Shown here: positions 7,727 through 14,383 of the stretch, piece after piece
Layout: every line of letters begins with the position of its first letter
How positions within the stretch are numbered: position 1 is the stretch's first letter
Origin: Streptosporangiaceae bacterium
Lineage (GTDB): Bacteria; Actinomycetota; Actinomycetes; Streptosporangiales; Streptosporangiaceae
NCBI GenBank assembly: GCA_030041195.1
Contig: JASHOI010000041.1
Location: 1-16,110, forward strand
Direction of reading: 5' to 3'
Length of the DNA stretch: 16,110 nucleotides
Notes under the pieces: generated by a model
What the model saw: the letters and a program-made list of their open reading frames with translations, nothing else
Told to the model about the DNA's origin: nothing
Database searches by the model: none
Program-made: the position numbers and the translations under genes

Positions 7727-8611
7727 ATGCCCGCCTCGTCATCATTACATCCTGCGCTAGGCCATCTTGCTGATCTGGCCAGCGACGCCGAGGACCCGCC
7801 GGGCCTGCTGGCGGTGCTGGCCAAGGTCACTGACCCGCGGCATCGCCGGGGCGTGCGGCATCGGCTGGCGGTGATCTTGGGGCTGGCGGTGTGCGCGGTG
7901 CTGGCCGGGGCGCGCTCGTTCACCGCGACCGCCGAATGGGCTGCCGACGCTGACCAGGACTCCCTGAAAAGGCCGGGGTGGTGGCCGGGGCGGTGCCGTC
8001 GGAGTCAACGTTCCGCCGGACCTTGCAGCGGCTGGACGCTGACGTATTCGATGAGCTGGCCAGTGGGCAGCCCGGCGCACCATACCGGCGACGAAGCAGC
8101 GGCGGGTGATCGCGGTGGACGGCAAGACCTTACGCGGGTCCGGGCATGGGGGCGAAGACAGCCGCCACCTGCTCGCCGCCCTCGATCACGCCCACGGCGT
8201 GGTGATGGGCTGGGTGGACGTGGGCGCCAAGACCAACGAGATCCCCCTGTTCACCACCCTGCTGGACCGCCTGGACATCCAGGACGCGGTCATCACCGCC
8301 GACGCACTGCACGCCCAGCGGGAGCACGCCACCTACCTGCACCGGCGCGGCGCCCGCTACCTGCTGGTCGTCAAGCGCAACCAGCCCACCCTGCACGCCC
8401 GGCTCGCCGCGCTGCCCTGGCGGGATGTGGCGACAGCCTATGACAAGCAAGAACGCGGGCACGGCCGCACCGAGCGGCGCACCCTGAAGGTCACCGCCAT
8501 CGTCCGGGGGCTCGCCTTCCCCCCCGCTGCCCAGGCCCTCCAGATCGTGCGCCGCCGCAAGCTGAACGGCAAGTGGTCACGCGAAACCTGTTACGCGGTC
8601 ACCTCGCTGGC
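7727..8611 (+). pseudogene. ISAs1-family transposase remnant (two frameshifts, 3' truncated)
   Basis: The first frame (ATG 7727) encodes the DDE_Tnp_1-associated N-terminal domain: LLAVLAKVTDPRHRRGVRHR, ILGLAVCAVLAGARSF, TATAEWA. Near 7965-7972 the product shifts frame into AGVVAGAVPSESTFRRTLQR and LDADVFDELA. A second shift at about 8050-8100 leads into VIAVDGKTLRGS (first catalytic Asp), LLAALDHAHGVVMGWVDVGA, KTNEIPLF, VITADALHAQREHA (second Asp) and RERGHGR-like ERGHGRTERRTLKV. The conserved IRGHWGIENxxHW block with the catalytic Glu, normally after YAVTSL, is missing: the frame instead runs into hydrolase-like sequence. Each shift fits a one-base deletion. The copy cannot encode an active transposase. 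I did not find its terminal inverted repeats. Confidence 0.83.
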
Positions 8612-8896
8612 GGCCGCGTTTGCCCCCGACCGGTGGCGGCGGCTGGTGACCCTGACCGTGCCGCCCGCCGCCCTCGATGGGGTGCTGTTCAGCGACTATG
8701 AGCAGCTGAAGCGGCTCTTCTATACGTTCATGTTCCGCGACCCTAACGGGTTCGCCGATGCGGTGGTGGCCCGCGACGGCATGGCGTTCCTGGACAGTGC
8801 CCCGAGTTTCAGTAAGGCCGCCAGGCAGCAGTGGCCGATCATACTGGCGTGTGCACCGTCGGGGTCAAACGTTTCTCCGAGGGTTACCTCGTGAGC
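8612..8896 (+). pseudogene. Alpha/beta-hydrolase (epoxide-hydrolase-like) fragment fused to transposase remnant
   Basis: In frame with the ISAs1 remnant, the sequence changes to FAPDRWRRLVTLTVPPAAL, which matches the HPDRVRRLVTLxVPP strand and turn of epoxide-hydrolase or dehalogenase-type alpha/beta-hydrolases. It continues with DYEQLKRLFYTFMFRDPNGF and ADAVVARDGMAFLD, typical of their cap-domain helices (QxKRxWYxFFFQxPxxAExVVxxxDxxFL). Likeness fades after about 8800, and the frame closes at TAG... no: it closes in GSNVSPRVTS plus stop at 8892-8894. Neither the nucleophile elbow nor the catalytic His region is present. The N-terminal boundary with the transposase lies at about 8600-8620 and is approximate. 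It is a fragment made by deletion or transposition; the fused frame is unlikely to be functional. Confidence 0.5.
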
Positions 8897-8915
8897 TATG
8901 CCAGCCGACTGCCAG

Positions 8916-9836
8916 TCATTTTGAGCTTTGCCGGGTTCGGCTCGTGAGAACGTCCGTGGCGGCCCGAATGAAGGCGGCGGCTTTGGCGCTGGTATTGGAC
9001 TTGAGCAGGATGAGCGCCGCTCTCGCCGGCGGGAGATCGCGGATGGGAACGGAGACCAGCTCGGGCTGAGGGTAGTACTCCAGGAACGAGGGGATGGTGG
9101 GGTGGATCAGTTCGCCGATGGCGGCGCGGGTAGCTGCTTCGGCGATGCTGCGCAGGTAGGCGCGGCGGATCGGGCGGCCGGAGGGGGTGACCGGTGGGCT
9201 AAAGGCGTCCATTATCTCTCGGGGAGCGCTCGCAACGTCGGTGGTGGTGTAGTCCGCCAGGTCCTCGACGCACACCGATTCATGAGCGGCCAGCGGATGA
9301 TCCCGGGACAGCACCAGGACGCGCTCTTCTTCCGTCAGTACCGGCCCCACGGCAAGGTCGGGGACGGACAAAGGCAAGCGCATCACGAGGAAGTCGTATT
9401 CTCCGCGCCGGAGCCACTCGAATTGGTCCATGTTGAGGCCAGTCTCCGTCATCTGCACCTGGCACTGCGGGTGGCGTTTCTCGAACGTCTTGATGATCTC
9501 GACCAGATGCGGGCCTCCGGCGACTCGGGAGTACATGCCAAGGCGCAGGGTTCCGGCGATGCCGGTAGCGTGTTCACGGATGGCGGACAGCGCGGACTGG
9601 ATCTGCTCGCAGGCGGGGGCGACTAGCACCCGTAGGTCCTCGCCGATGGGCGTGAGCCGCACGCGGCGGCTGGTCCGCTCGAAAAGCCGGGCACCGACCC
9701 TGGACTCTAGGGAGTTGATGCACTGGCTGACCCGCGAGTGGGTCAGGTGGAGGCGCTCGCCAGTGCGGCCGAAGTGGAGTTCATCGGATAGGACGAGGAA
9801 TACCTGAAGCTCGCGCAGCTCAACTGACGACCACAT
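8916..9836 (-). CDS. LysR-family transcriptional regulator
   Basis: A 306-residue, full-length LysR-type regulator. The N-terminal winged helix-turn-helix spans residues ~6-65: ELRELQVFLVLSDELHFGRT, then ERLHLTHSRVSQCINSLESR and VGARLFERTSRRVRLTPIG, with TLRLGMYSRVAG starting the effector-binding domain at about residue 92. The effector domain shows normal spacing, for example LAVGPVLTEEERVLVLSRDH at ~160-180. The intact frame has ATG at 9834-9836; ribosome binding is not obvious. The gene next to it on the right flank is not intact, so its target is unclear. Its 5' end and upstream bases match the relic at 1180-1300 next to the UbiX/UbiD operon, so it may act on that operon in trans or be a moved copy. 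LysR proteins usually bind upstream of a divergent gene and of themselves, with an inducer that is often an aromatic acid. Confidence 0.92.
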   Translation of the reverse strand: MWSSVELRELQVFLVLSDELHFGRTGERLHLTHSRVSQCINSLESRVGARLFERTSRRVRLTPIGEDLRVLVAPACEQIQSALSAIREHATGIAGTLRLGMYSRVAGGPHLVEIIKTFEKRHPQCQVQMTETGLNMDQFEWLRRGEYDFLVMRLPLSVPDLAVGPVLTEEERVLVLSRDHPLAAHESVCVEDLADYTTTDVASAPREIMDAFSPPVTPSGRPIRRAYLRSIAEAATRAAIGELIHPTIPSFLEYYPQPELVSVPIRDLPPARAALILLKSNTSAKAAAFIRAATDVLTSRTRQSSK

Positions 9837-10396
9837 CAGCTAGGCGGACTACCCGCTGTGGTAAGCGGCCGGCCGTTGATCGCCAACTGCGGGCCCACGC
9901 GAACCGGGTCTCTTCTGCGGCGAGCGCCAGCGGGCGACCTGGGCATCCATCCCTCTCTTGCTGATCAATTAGTAGTAGCTGATTAGAGTGTCGTCTCCGT
10001 ATCGCCCTCCCGATGGCACCGATGACCGGCAACAGTACAATCGGCCTGATGCCTGCTCTGGTCATTACCGAAGCGGAGTGAGTAACGCGCTTGGCCTGTT
10101 GCGGCAGGCCGTGACGGCCGTCGCCAACGAACCACTTGAAGCTCAGTCGCCTTGATCACAGGGGAATGTCCTGATCAGGAGGTGTTCGGGGTTTCAGATC
10201 TCACGAAACGGCCTGTCCTGGAGTCTGCCTTGTGTGAATACGATGACTCAACCAGATTGCCGTGGGCCAGGAGCGGTGCTGGCGGTGTTGGTTGCCGCGC
10301 CGCTTCTGGCCTCCGCTGGTCGCGGTTGGGATCTGGCCCTGGGACCGCTCGTGCGAGGGTGCTGCGCGTGGCCAGTCCCGCGGCTCGCTCGCTGGC
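9837..10396. other. Intergenic region upstream of LysR gene, no convincing gene
   Basis: About 560 bases. The first ~50 resemble the region upstream of the LysR relic at 1257-1301. An AT-rich island at 9958-9990 holds direct repeats (listed separately). A perfect 6-bp stem GGCCTG/CAGGCC with a 6-base loop lies at 10093-10110, without a T run. Short plus frames from 10152 and 10234 (the second with the hydrophobic run GAVLAVLVAAPLLASAG) have no recognisable family or good ribosome site and overlap the end of the glycosylase pseudogene region only closely; I do not call them. Confidence 0.5.
9958..9986. promoter_or_regulatory. AT-rich direct repeat near LysR promoter
   Basis: CTGATCAATTAG at 9961-9972 is followed 18 bases later by CTGATTAG at 9979-9986, in an otherwise GC-rich stretch about 125 bases upstream of the LysR start. 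TTGCTG (9958-9963) and GATTAG (9981-9986) are 17 bases apart and could be a weak plus-strand promoter. LysR regulators commonly bind AT-rich imperfect repeats here, so an autoregulatory site is plausible but unproven. Confidence 0.3.
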
Positions 10397-11271
10397 CTAG
10401 TTATCGACCCAGTCCCTGGTGATGGACAGCCAGAAAGCGAGGTCGGCGTAGCGGCGGTAGCGGCGCTCGATGGCCTTGTCAGACGCAGCGCGGCCGCTGA
10501 GTTTCGCGTAGGTGGGCCTAGTCCAGGAGTCGAGTATTAGGCGCTGGTAGCGGCCGAGCGAGGTCAGCATCACATGGGCGGCTGCGTAGGGTCCGACGCC
10601 GGGCAAGGCGAGCAGGCGCTTTTCTACTTCCGCGTCGGGCAGTTGCGGGTCGGTTAGTGCTTCGAGGTCCAGGCGCCCTTCTGCGGCATCGGTGGCGAGC
10701 CGGAGGAGGTAGGCACCGCGGTAACCCGCGCGCGACGCGGTCGTAGAAGCCGGCTCCTGCGGCCGCCATGGCGGCCGGGCCAGGGAACGCGTGCTTGCCG
10801 TCAGGGGCGGCGGATCCGAGTTCGCTGACCAGTGCCTCGGTCATGCGGACTGTGGCCGGCCAGGAGCAGTTGGTGGTGGATGACGTCTTCGAAGACGGTC
10901 AGGCTGCGCAGCATCCGTCCGGCGCCGGAGGTGACCCACGCCAGGCACGGGTCGGCGGCGGCGAGGGCGTAGAACGGCGAGAGGTCCTCGTCGAGGCGGA
11001 GCAGGTGACGTACTGCCATAACCAGCCGGGCGCGGGCGGCCTGGTCAGCGGGCCTGCTAGCGGCCTCGACCACGGCCAGCCCCGGGCTGGCCTCGCGGAC
11101 CTTGATAGTTTGAGCCTGGCCGTCCACTACGAGCGTCGTATCCAGGACCCAGTTCTCCTGGTCGATCCGTTGCGGCGTCAGCATCGCCACCCCGTGGGAG
11201 GCCAGGGTGCGCCGGAAGTCCACCGTCTCGCCACCGCCCCCGGCAAGCCGGAGTGTTGCTATGACGTCCAT
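10397..11271 (-). pseudogene. AlkA-like DNA-3-methyladenine glycosylase, broken by two frameshifts
   Basis: Three consecutive minus-strand frames together rebuild one HhH-GPD base-excision glycosylase of about 290 residues. Frame one, from ATG 11271, reads MDVIATLRLAGGGGETVDFR and reaches RMLRSLTVFEDVI. Frame two reads TTNCSWPATVRMTEALVSEL and FPGPAAMAAAG. Frame three reads YRGAYLLRLATDAAEGRL, LLALPGVGPYAAAHVMLTSL (helix-hairpin-helix), LILDSWTRP with the presumed catalytic Asp, and ends FWLSITRDWVDN. The first break, near 10870-10880, looks like an ~11-base deletion: the usual EDVIKTICTTNCSW is reduced to EDVI-TTNCSW. The second, near 10725-10735, is one extra base. The start has AGGAGAAG upstream and overlaps the exporter's 3' end by 13 bases, so the two were translationally coupled. 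Sequencing error could mimic one break; the 11-base loss argues for true decay. Confidence 0.82.
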
Positions 11272-12677
11272 GGTTCTTCTCCTGCTGCCAGGCCTGACCC
11301 CGGCCGGGTGATCGGGCCGGGGTCAGGACGGGACCGCCCGTCGTCTGCGGGGGTGAGGGCCCGGAACGTCCTCATCGGCCGCATGCCGAGGACGGTGCAG
11401 CTTGAGGCAACCATCCAGGCGGCAGAGGCCACCAGCACGCCCCGTGCCCCGACTAGCGCTGCCACCGGTCCGGCGATGGCCGCGCCGGCGGGGAACAGGC
11501 AGTTCGAGAACATCCAGTCGATCGACGCGAGCCGCGATAGCACACCGGGCTCAACTGTGCGCTGCATGGTGGTCTCGATGAGCGTGTTGTAAAAGGCCAG
11601 GCCGGCCCCCGCTGCAAACGCGCCGGCCGCGACGGCGGCGGTCGGGGCGGGGCCGGCCAGCGCGGCGGGCGCAAGTGCGATCAGGCTCAGCATGAGCACC
11701 GACGCCACCAGCGGGCGGGCTGGGGATAGGCGCATGAGCATCAGCCCGCCGGCGACTGCCCCGCCGCCGAACGATGCCGTGATCGCCGCCCATGCCGCGG
11801 CACCACCGAGCGCGTCTTTCGCGATCACCGGCCCCAGCGTCTCAAACGGGGCGAACACCGCGAAGGCGGCAAGAGCCCCGTAGACGACCTCGATGCGCAG
11901 CCATTTGCGGCGGTAGAACTCATGCCAGCCGGTCTTCATCTCGGTGACAAACGAGGTCTGGCTGATTGCCTGCGTTCCGGCGCCGTGACTTCTTCTGGTA
12001 GCAGCCTTCGGCAGGCAGGAGATGAACACCCCGCTTACCCCGAAAGTCAGGGCGTCGATTAGGAACGTCCAGCCCGGCCCGGCCGCCACGACCATCGCGC
12101 CGGCGATTGCCGGGCCGATGACGGTGCACGCTGATTGCGTGGTCGCAATCAGGGCATTGCCCTGCTGCAGGCGGTCCGCGGAGATTGTCTGCGGCACGAT
12201 CCCGGTCGAGGTGGGCAGGAAGAAGGCGTCACCCACGCCGTACAGGAAGCTCAGCGCAGCCAGTTCCCAGACCCTCGCTTCACCGGTGATCAGCAGTAGC
12301 CCAGCGGCGGCCTGGACGGCGAAGCGCAGCCCGTCCGAGCCCATGAGCACCAGGCGGCGCGGGAGGCGGTCGGCGATGACGCCCGACAGCGGCATCAGGC
12401 CCACCAAAGACACGAACCGGAACGCCAGCACAACACCCAGCGCGGTGGCGGAATTGTCGGTCTGCAAGACCCCGAAGGCCAGGGCGACCGGCAGCATGCC
12501 GTCGCCGAAGACTGAGGTCGCGCGGGCGAAGTACAGGTAGCGGAAGGGGCGCTCGCTCAGCGCATCGAGGCTCTTCAGCATAGGGAACCGCCAGCGGGCG
12601 GCCCGGCAAAGAAGGCGTCGGCGCGCATCACGTGCCCGGCCCGGCCTGCGGTTTCGCGTCGACGCTGATGCACTCAT
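11259..12677 (-). CDS. MFS exporter (MFS_3/EntS-like)
   Basis: A 472-residue major facilitator superfamily transporter with about 12 membrane segments, of the actinobacterial efflux type. After a basic N-terminal tail (RNRRPGRARDARRRL) come FRYLYFARATSVFGDGMLPV, GVVLAFRFVSLVGLMPLSGV, the loop motif IADRLPRRLVLMGSDGLRF (motif A form), GVGDAFFLPTSTGIVPQTIS and QQGNALIATTQSACTVIGPA, all typical of the family. It likely exports a small molecule, perhaps an antibiotic, by proton antiport. The ATG at 12677 is chosen because AGGGAGAG lies immediately upstream; an open frame extends to 12908 but would overlap the divergent gene, and M at 12581 lacks a good ribosome site. The stop overlaps the start of the glycosylase gene. 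Transcription starts from a divergent promoter shared with the CGNR regulator, which is its likely controller. Confidence 0.88.
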   Translation of the reverse strand: MSASASTRNRRPGRARDARRRLLCRAARWRFPMLKSLDALSERPFRYLYFARATSVFGDGMLPVALAFGVLQTDNSATALGVVLAFRFVSLVGLMPLSGVIADRLPRRLVLMGSDGLRFAVQAAAGLLLITGEARVWELAALSFLYGVGDAFFLPTSTGIVPQTISADRLQQGNALIATTQSACTVIGPAIAGAMVVAAGPGWTFLIDALTFGVSGVFISCLPKAATRRSHGAGTQAISQTSFVTEMKTGWHEFYRRKWLRIEVVYGALAAFAVFAPFETLGPVIAKDALGGAAAWAAITASFGGGAVAGGLMLMRLSPARPLVASVLMLSLIALAPAALAGPAPTAAVAAGAFAAGAGLAFYNTLIETTMQRTVEPGVLSRLASIDWMFSNCLFPAGAAIAGPVAALVGARGVLVASAAWMVASSCTVLGMRPMRTFRALTPADDGRSRPDPGPITRPGSGLAAGEEPWTS

Positions 12678-12699
12678 CTCTCCCTGACTCTTAACTGTC

Positions 12700-12729
12700 T
12701 TGATGGCATTATGCAGGTTAGGGTATAGC
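12700..12729 (+). promoter_or_regulatory. Predicted promoter of the CGNR regulator gene
   Basis: TTGATG (12700-12705) and TATAGC (12724-12729) are 18 bases apart, a fair sigma-70/HrdB-type match. Transcription would begin near 12736, giving a leader of about 20 bases. The left CAGGTTAG arm sits inside the spacer. Confidence 0.5.
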
Positions 12730-12736
12730 TTCTCAG
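12708..12736 (-). promoter_or_regulatory. Predicted promoter of the MFS exporter gene
   Basis: Read on the minus strand, CTGAGA (12731-12736) and CATAAT (12708-12713) are 17 bases apart. Transcription would start near 12701, about 24 bases before the ATG. It fully overlaps the plus-strand promoter, so RNA polymerase can serve only one direction at a time. Confidence 0.45.
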
Positions 12737-12744
12737 CTAACCTG
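12714..12744. promoter_or_regulatory. Inner operator-like inverted repeat CAGGTTAG-N15-CTAACCTG
   Basis: CAGGTTAG at 12714-12721 and CTAACCTG at 12737-12744 form perfect 8-bp arms with a 15-base spacer. They cover the spacer and start region of both overlapping promoters. The 8-mer recurs only in the upstream region of the second MFS gene (14531 and 14620). A repressor operator, perhaps for the CGNR protein encoded here, is the simplest reading. Confidence 0.6.
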
Positions 12745-12755
12745 GAACAGTGGTT

Positions 12756-13394
12756 ATGACAGTTAAGGATCCGCCTGCGCTGCTGCCGGTTCTGCCGGCC
12801 GCGGACACCTGCATCGCGTTCGTCAACACCGTCGGCTGGCATGCCAGCGACCGCCCCGTCGAGCTGCTGGCGGACTACGGCTCCCTGCTGGACTGGAGCC
12901 TCGCCCATGACCTGCTATCCGCCCATCAAGCCGAGCTGCTCGCCAAGCGGGCCAGAGGAGAACCCGCAGCAGCAGCCCGGGCGCTGACGCAGGCGATCAC
13001 ATTCCGCGAGGCGGTCTACCGCATCCTCACCGCACTCGTCAGCGGCGAGGCTCCCCGCGGCTCCGATGTGGCCCGCCTGAACAGCTCGCTGTCGCGCGCG
13101 CTCAGACACCTTCGCCTCACGCCACGTCCAGCCGGCCTCAGCTACGCCTGGACCGCGGCACCCGCAACGCTCGACCGCATGCTATGGCCGCTGGCCTACG
13201 CCACCGCTGACCTGCTCACCTCCGCCGACCTCCAGCGGGTCGGCGAGTGCGCCAACCACCCGTGCGGCTGGCTGTTCATCGACCGCAGCCACGGCAGGAC
13301 CCGCCGCTGGTGCGCCATGCAGTCCTGCGGCAACCGGATCAAGGTCCGCCGCCACTACGCCCGGCAGAGCAGCCAGGCCAGCGCAGGAAACTGA
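12756..13394 (+). CDS. ABATE/CGNR zinc-finger regulator
   Basis: A 212-residue protein of the ABATE-CGNR family: putative stress-linked transcription regulators with an N-terminal ABATE domain (LPAADTCIAFVNTVGWH at residues ~14-30, then helical to ~155) and a C-terminal CGNR zinc finger. The finger reads GECANHPCGWLFIDRS, then RRWCAMQSCGNRIKVRRHY, with likely zinc ligands C165, C170, C186 and C191 and a basic DNA-contacting tail. The ATG at 12756 has GGA 9 bases upstream; an in-frame GTG at 12750 is possible but poorly spaced. It is divergent from the MFS exporter with overlapping promoters, so autoregulation and control of the exporter are likely by position. The inducer is unknown. The frame is intact and codon use is normal for the region. 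Confidence 0.9.
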   Translation: MTVKDPPALLPVLPAADTCIAFVNTVGWHASDRPVELLADYGSLLDWSLAHDLLSAHQAELLAKRARGEPAAAARALTQAITFREAVYRILTALVSGEAPRGSDVARLNSSLSRALRHLRLTPRPAGLSYAWTAAPATLDRMLWPLAYATADLLTSADLQRVGECANHPCGWLFIDRSHGRTRRWCAMQSCGNRIKVRRHYARQSSQASAGN

Positions 13395-13563
13395 GGCCAG
13401 CCAGCCGGGCGGCAGAATGGAGGAGCACGCCGCCCACCGAAGAGCTCAGCGCGGGACCACAGCGGCATGCACGACCTGCATACAGTGACCATTACCGGCT
13501 CGGCGTGTCGGTCCGCGCATCGCAGGCGGCCGCGGAAGATCATGAGCTGGTGTCTAAGCGATC
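13395..13563. other. Spacer and possible left end of IS5-like element
   Basis: Short stretch between the CGNR gene and the transposase fragment. GATCATGAGCT (13539-13549) and GATCATGGGCT (13560-13570) form a near repeat around GGTGTCTAAGC, which resembles termini of IS5-type elements. No matching inverted copy was found at the right, so the element boundary is tentative. No other gene is seen. Confidence 0.3.
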
Positions 13564-13839
13564 ATGGGCTCGCACGGCCTGAGCCATTCTGCCTTCACCG
13601 GGATCTCCCGCCACCACCTCGGCCGCGTGATAGCCAAGCAGGCCGGGCCGTGGCAGGCGCGGCGGGAGTCTGAGCTGCGGGAGCGCCGCGGCCGGGACCG
13701 GCTGCGCGCCGGAGGGCGCCGGGCACCCGCGGGAACTGGTGTTGACCGACTGGGTGCTGGTCACCTTGGCGGTGCTGCGGCTGACGGTCCCGCACGCCGC
13801 GCCGGTGGTGCTGTACGGCGTCGACCGGTCTACAATCAG
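13564..13839 (+). pseudogene. IS5-like (DDE_Tnp_4 type) transposase, N-terminal fragment
   Basis: The first frame reads LSHSAFTGISRHHLGRVIAK then AGPWQARRESELRERRGRDR, and a second frame continues GAGHPRELVLTDWVLVTLAV, LRLTVPHAAPVVLYGVDRST. This is the N-terminal helix-turn-helix region of actinobacterial IS5-like transposases. A one-base insertion near 13711 separates the frames. The sequence stops matching after DRSTIS at about 13839, where a piece of the C-terminal end of the same type of transposase begins on the other strand. The catalytic DDE core is absent, so the element is dead. Confidence 0.72.
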
Positions 13840-13965
13840 CCTTGGCGAACTGCCTGGCATTCCACAGGTTGCAGCGGAGCTTGCGCAGGATGTGCCCAGT
13901 TCTTGAGCTAGGCATTGGCATGCTCGCCGGGAGGCCGGCGGTTCCCGCACGGCGCCGGCCAGGAG
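13840..13965 (-). pseudogene. IS5-like transposase, C-terminal fragment in opposite orientation
   Basis: On the minus strand GNRRPPGEHANA, a TAG codon where Gln is expected, LKNW and, after a frameshift, HILRKLRCNLWNARQFAKA match the C-terminal end of IS5-like transposases (PGERANAQLKxWRILRKLRC). It abuts the N-terminal plus-strand fragment tail to tail at about 13839/13840. The arrangement implies inversion or two insertions followed by deletion. It has a nonsense codon and a frameshift, so is not functional. Confidence 0.62.
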
Positions 13966-14254
13966 ATGTGGGAGCGGACGGCGAGCAGTTCCTACGTCGC
14001 CTTCGCGTTGGCTGCCCTGGTCCTGGCCGCGCGCAGCCTGCTCACCCCGTCCGGTCCGGTCACGCGCCCGGCCACCGAAGTTCTGCTGAGGCTGTGCATG
14101 TAGTCCAGCGGACATGACTATCCAGCAAGTGGCCGGCGCTTGGAGCATGCGTCTATCTGCGCGGTCGCGTAAGCCCGGCCAGAAGCAATGGCCTCGCTCA
14201 TCTCTGCGGGGATAACTGCCCGGCCCGCCCGCCGCACCATGAAGATCTTGGCGT
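13966..14254. other. Unassigned stretch with a possible short hydrophobic ORF
   Basis: About 290 bases without a recognised gene. A plus frame ending at a TAG at 14101-14103 contains WERTASSSYVAFALAALVLA, a single hydrophobic segment; its start lies inside transposase debris and it has no family match, so it is either a gene fragment or chance. From 14104 to 14254 I see nothing that codes; GC content begins to fall here. Confidence 0.35.
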
Positions 14255-14283
14255 GCGATACAGCGGCGATACGCGTACGATAC
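14255..14283 (+). promoter_or_regulatory. Three 11-bp-spaced heptamer repeats (SARP-like site)
   Basis: GCGATAC at 14255-14261, GCGATAC at 14266-14272 and ACGATAC at 14277-14283 repeat with an exact 11-base period, one DNA helical turn. SARP regulators of antibiotic clusters bind heptameric direct repeats with this period overlapping the -35 region. A -10-like AATAAT follows at 14287-14292, only 3 bases after the last repeat (SARP sites are usually ~8 bases before the -10), so the match is suggestive rather than exact. Confidence 0.5.
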
Positions 14284-14286
14284 GGG

Positions 14287-14292
14287 AATAAT
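14287..14292 (+). promoter_or_regulatory. Candidate -10 box AATAAT
   Basis: AATAAT (5 of 6 to TATAAT) directly after the heptamer repeats. Transcription would begin near 14298-14300, at or just before the tiny ORF start and upstream of the 24-residue ORF. Confidence 0.4.
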
Positions 14293-14297
14293 GGACG

Positions 14298-14354
14298 GTG
14301 AACATCATGCCCGAGGATCTCGGGTTCGCGCGACTCACTGAGGTTAAACTTTAG
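14298..14354 (+). CDS. Possible tiny ORF (18 residues), leader peptide candidate
   Basis: GTG at 14298 opens MNIMPEDLGFARLTEVKL followed by TAG. If transcription starts at the predicted site it would be nearly leaderless; an internal ATG lies at 14307. No clear ribosome site is present. It lies 29 bases before the better supported tiny ORF. It matches no family I know and may be chance. Confidence 0.22.
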   Translation: MNIMPEDLGFARLTEVKL

Positions 14355-14383
14355 CCAGCTACAACGACATGGAGGCCCTCCTA

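Larger units (their letters stand above)
12690..12767. promoter_or_regulatory. Outer inverted repeat CTTAACTGT/ACAGTTAAG around divergent promoter
   Basis: CTTAACTGT at 12690-12698 and ACAGTTAAG at 12759-12767 are perfect 9-bp inverted arms 60 bases apart, centred at 12728.5. This is within half a base of the centre of the inner repeat (12729). The left arm lies in the exporter's leader, the right arm overlaps codons 2-5 of the regulator gene. Such symmetry suggests regulator binding or looping at both genes. Confidence 0.5.

Noticed and set aside
7961..7974. Programmed frameshifting in the ISAs1 transposase (CTGAAAAGG)
   Set aside because: Only four A bases, not a canonical slippery heptamer; a second frameshift and loss of the catalytic Glu region point to decay.
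10093..10110. GGCCTG/CAGGCC hairpin as a terminator
   Set aside because: No T run follows and no intact gene ends nearby.
10768..11592. 274-codon plus-strand frame
   Set aside because: Antisense to the glycosylase and exporter; no motifs of its own.
12678..12908. N-terminal extension of the MFS exporter
   Set aside because: It would run through the promoter region and the start of the divergent CGNR gene; ATG 12677 has a good ribosome site.
13540..14148. 202-codon minus-strand frame over the IS5-like debris
   Set aside because: Its translation does not match the transposase frames, which are found in other frames; no family motif.
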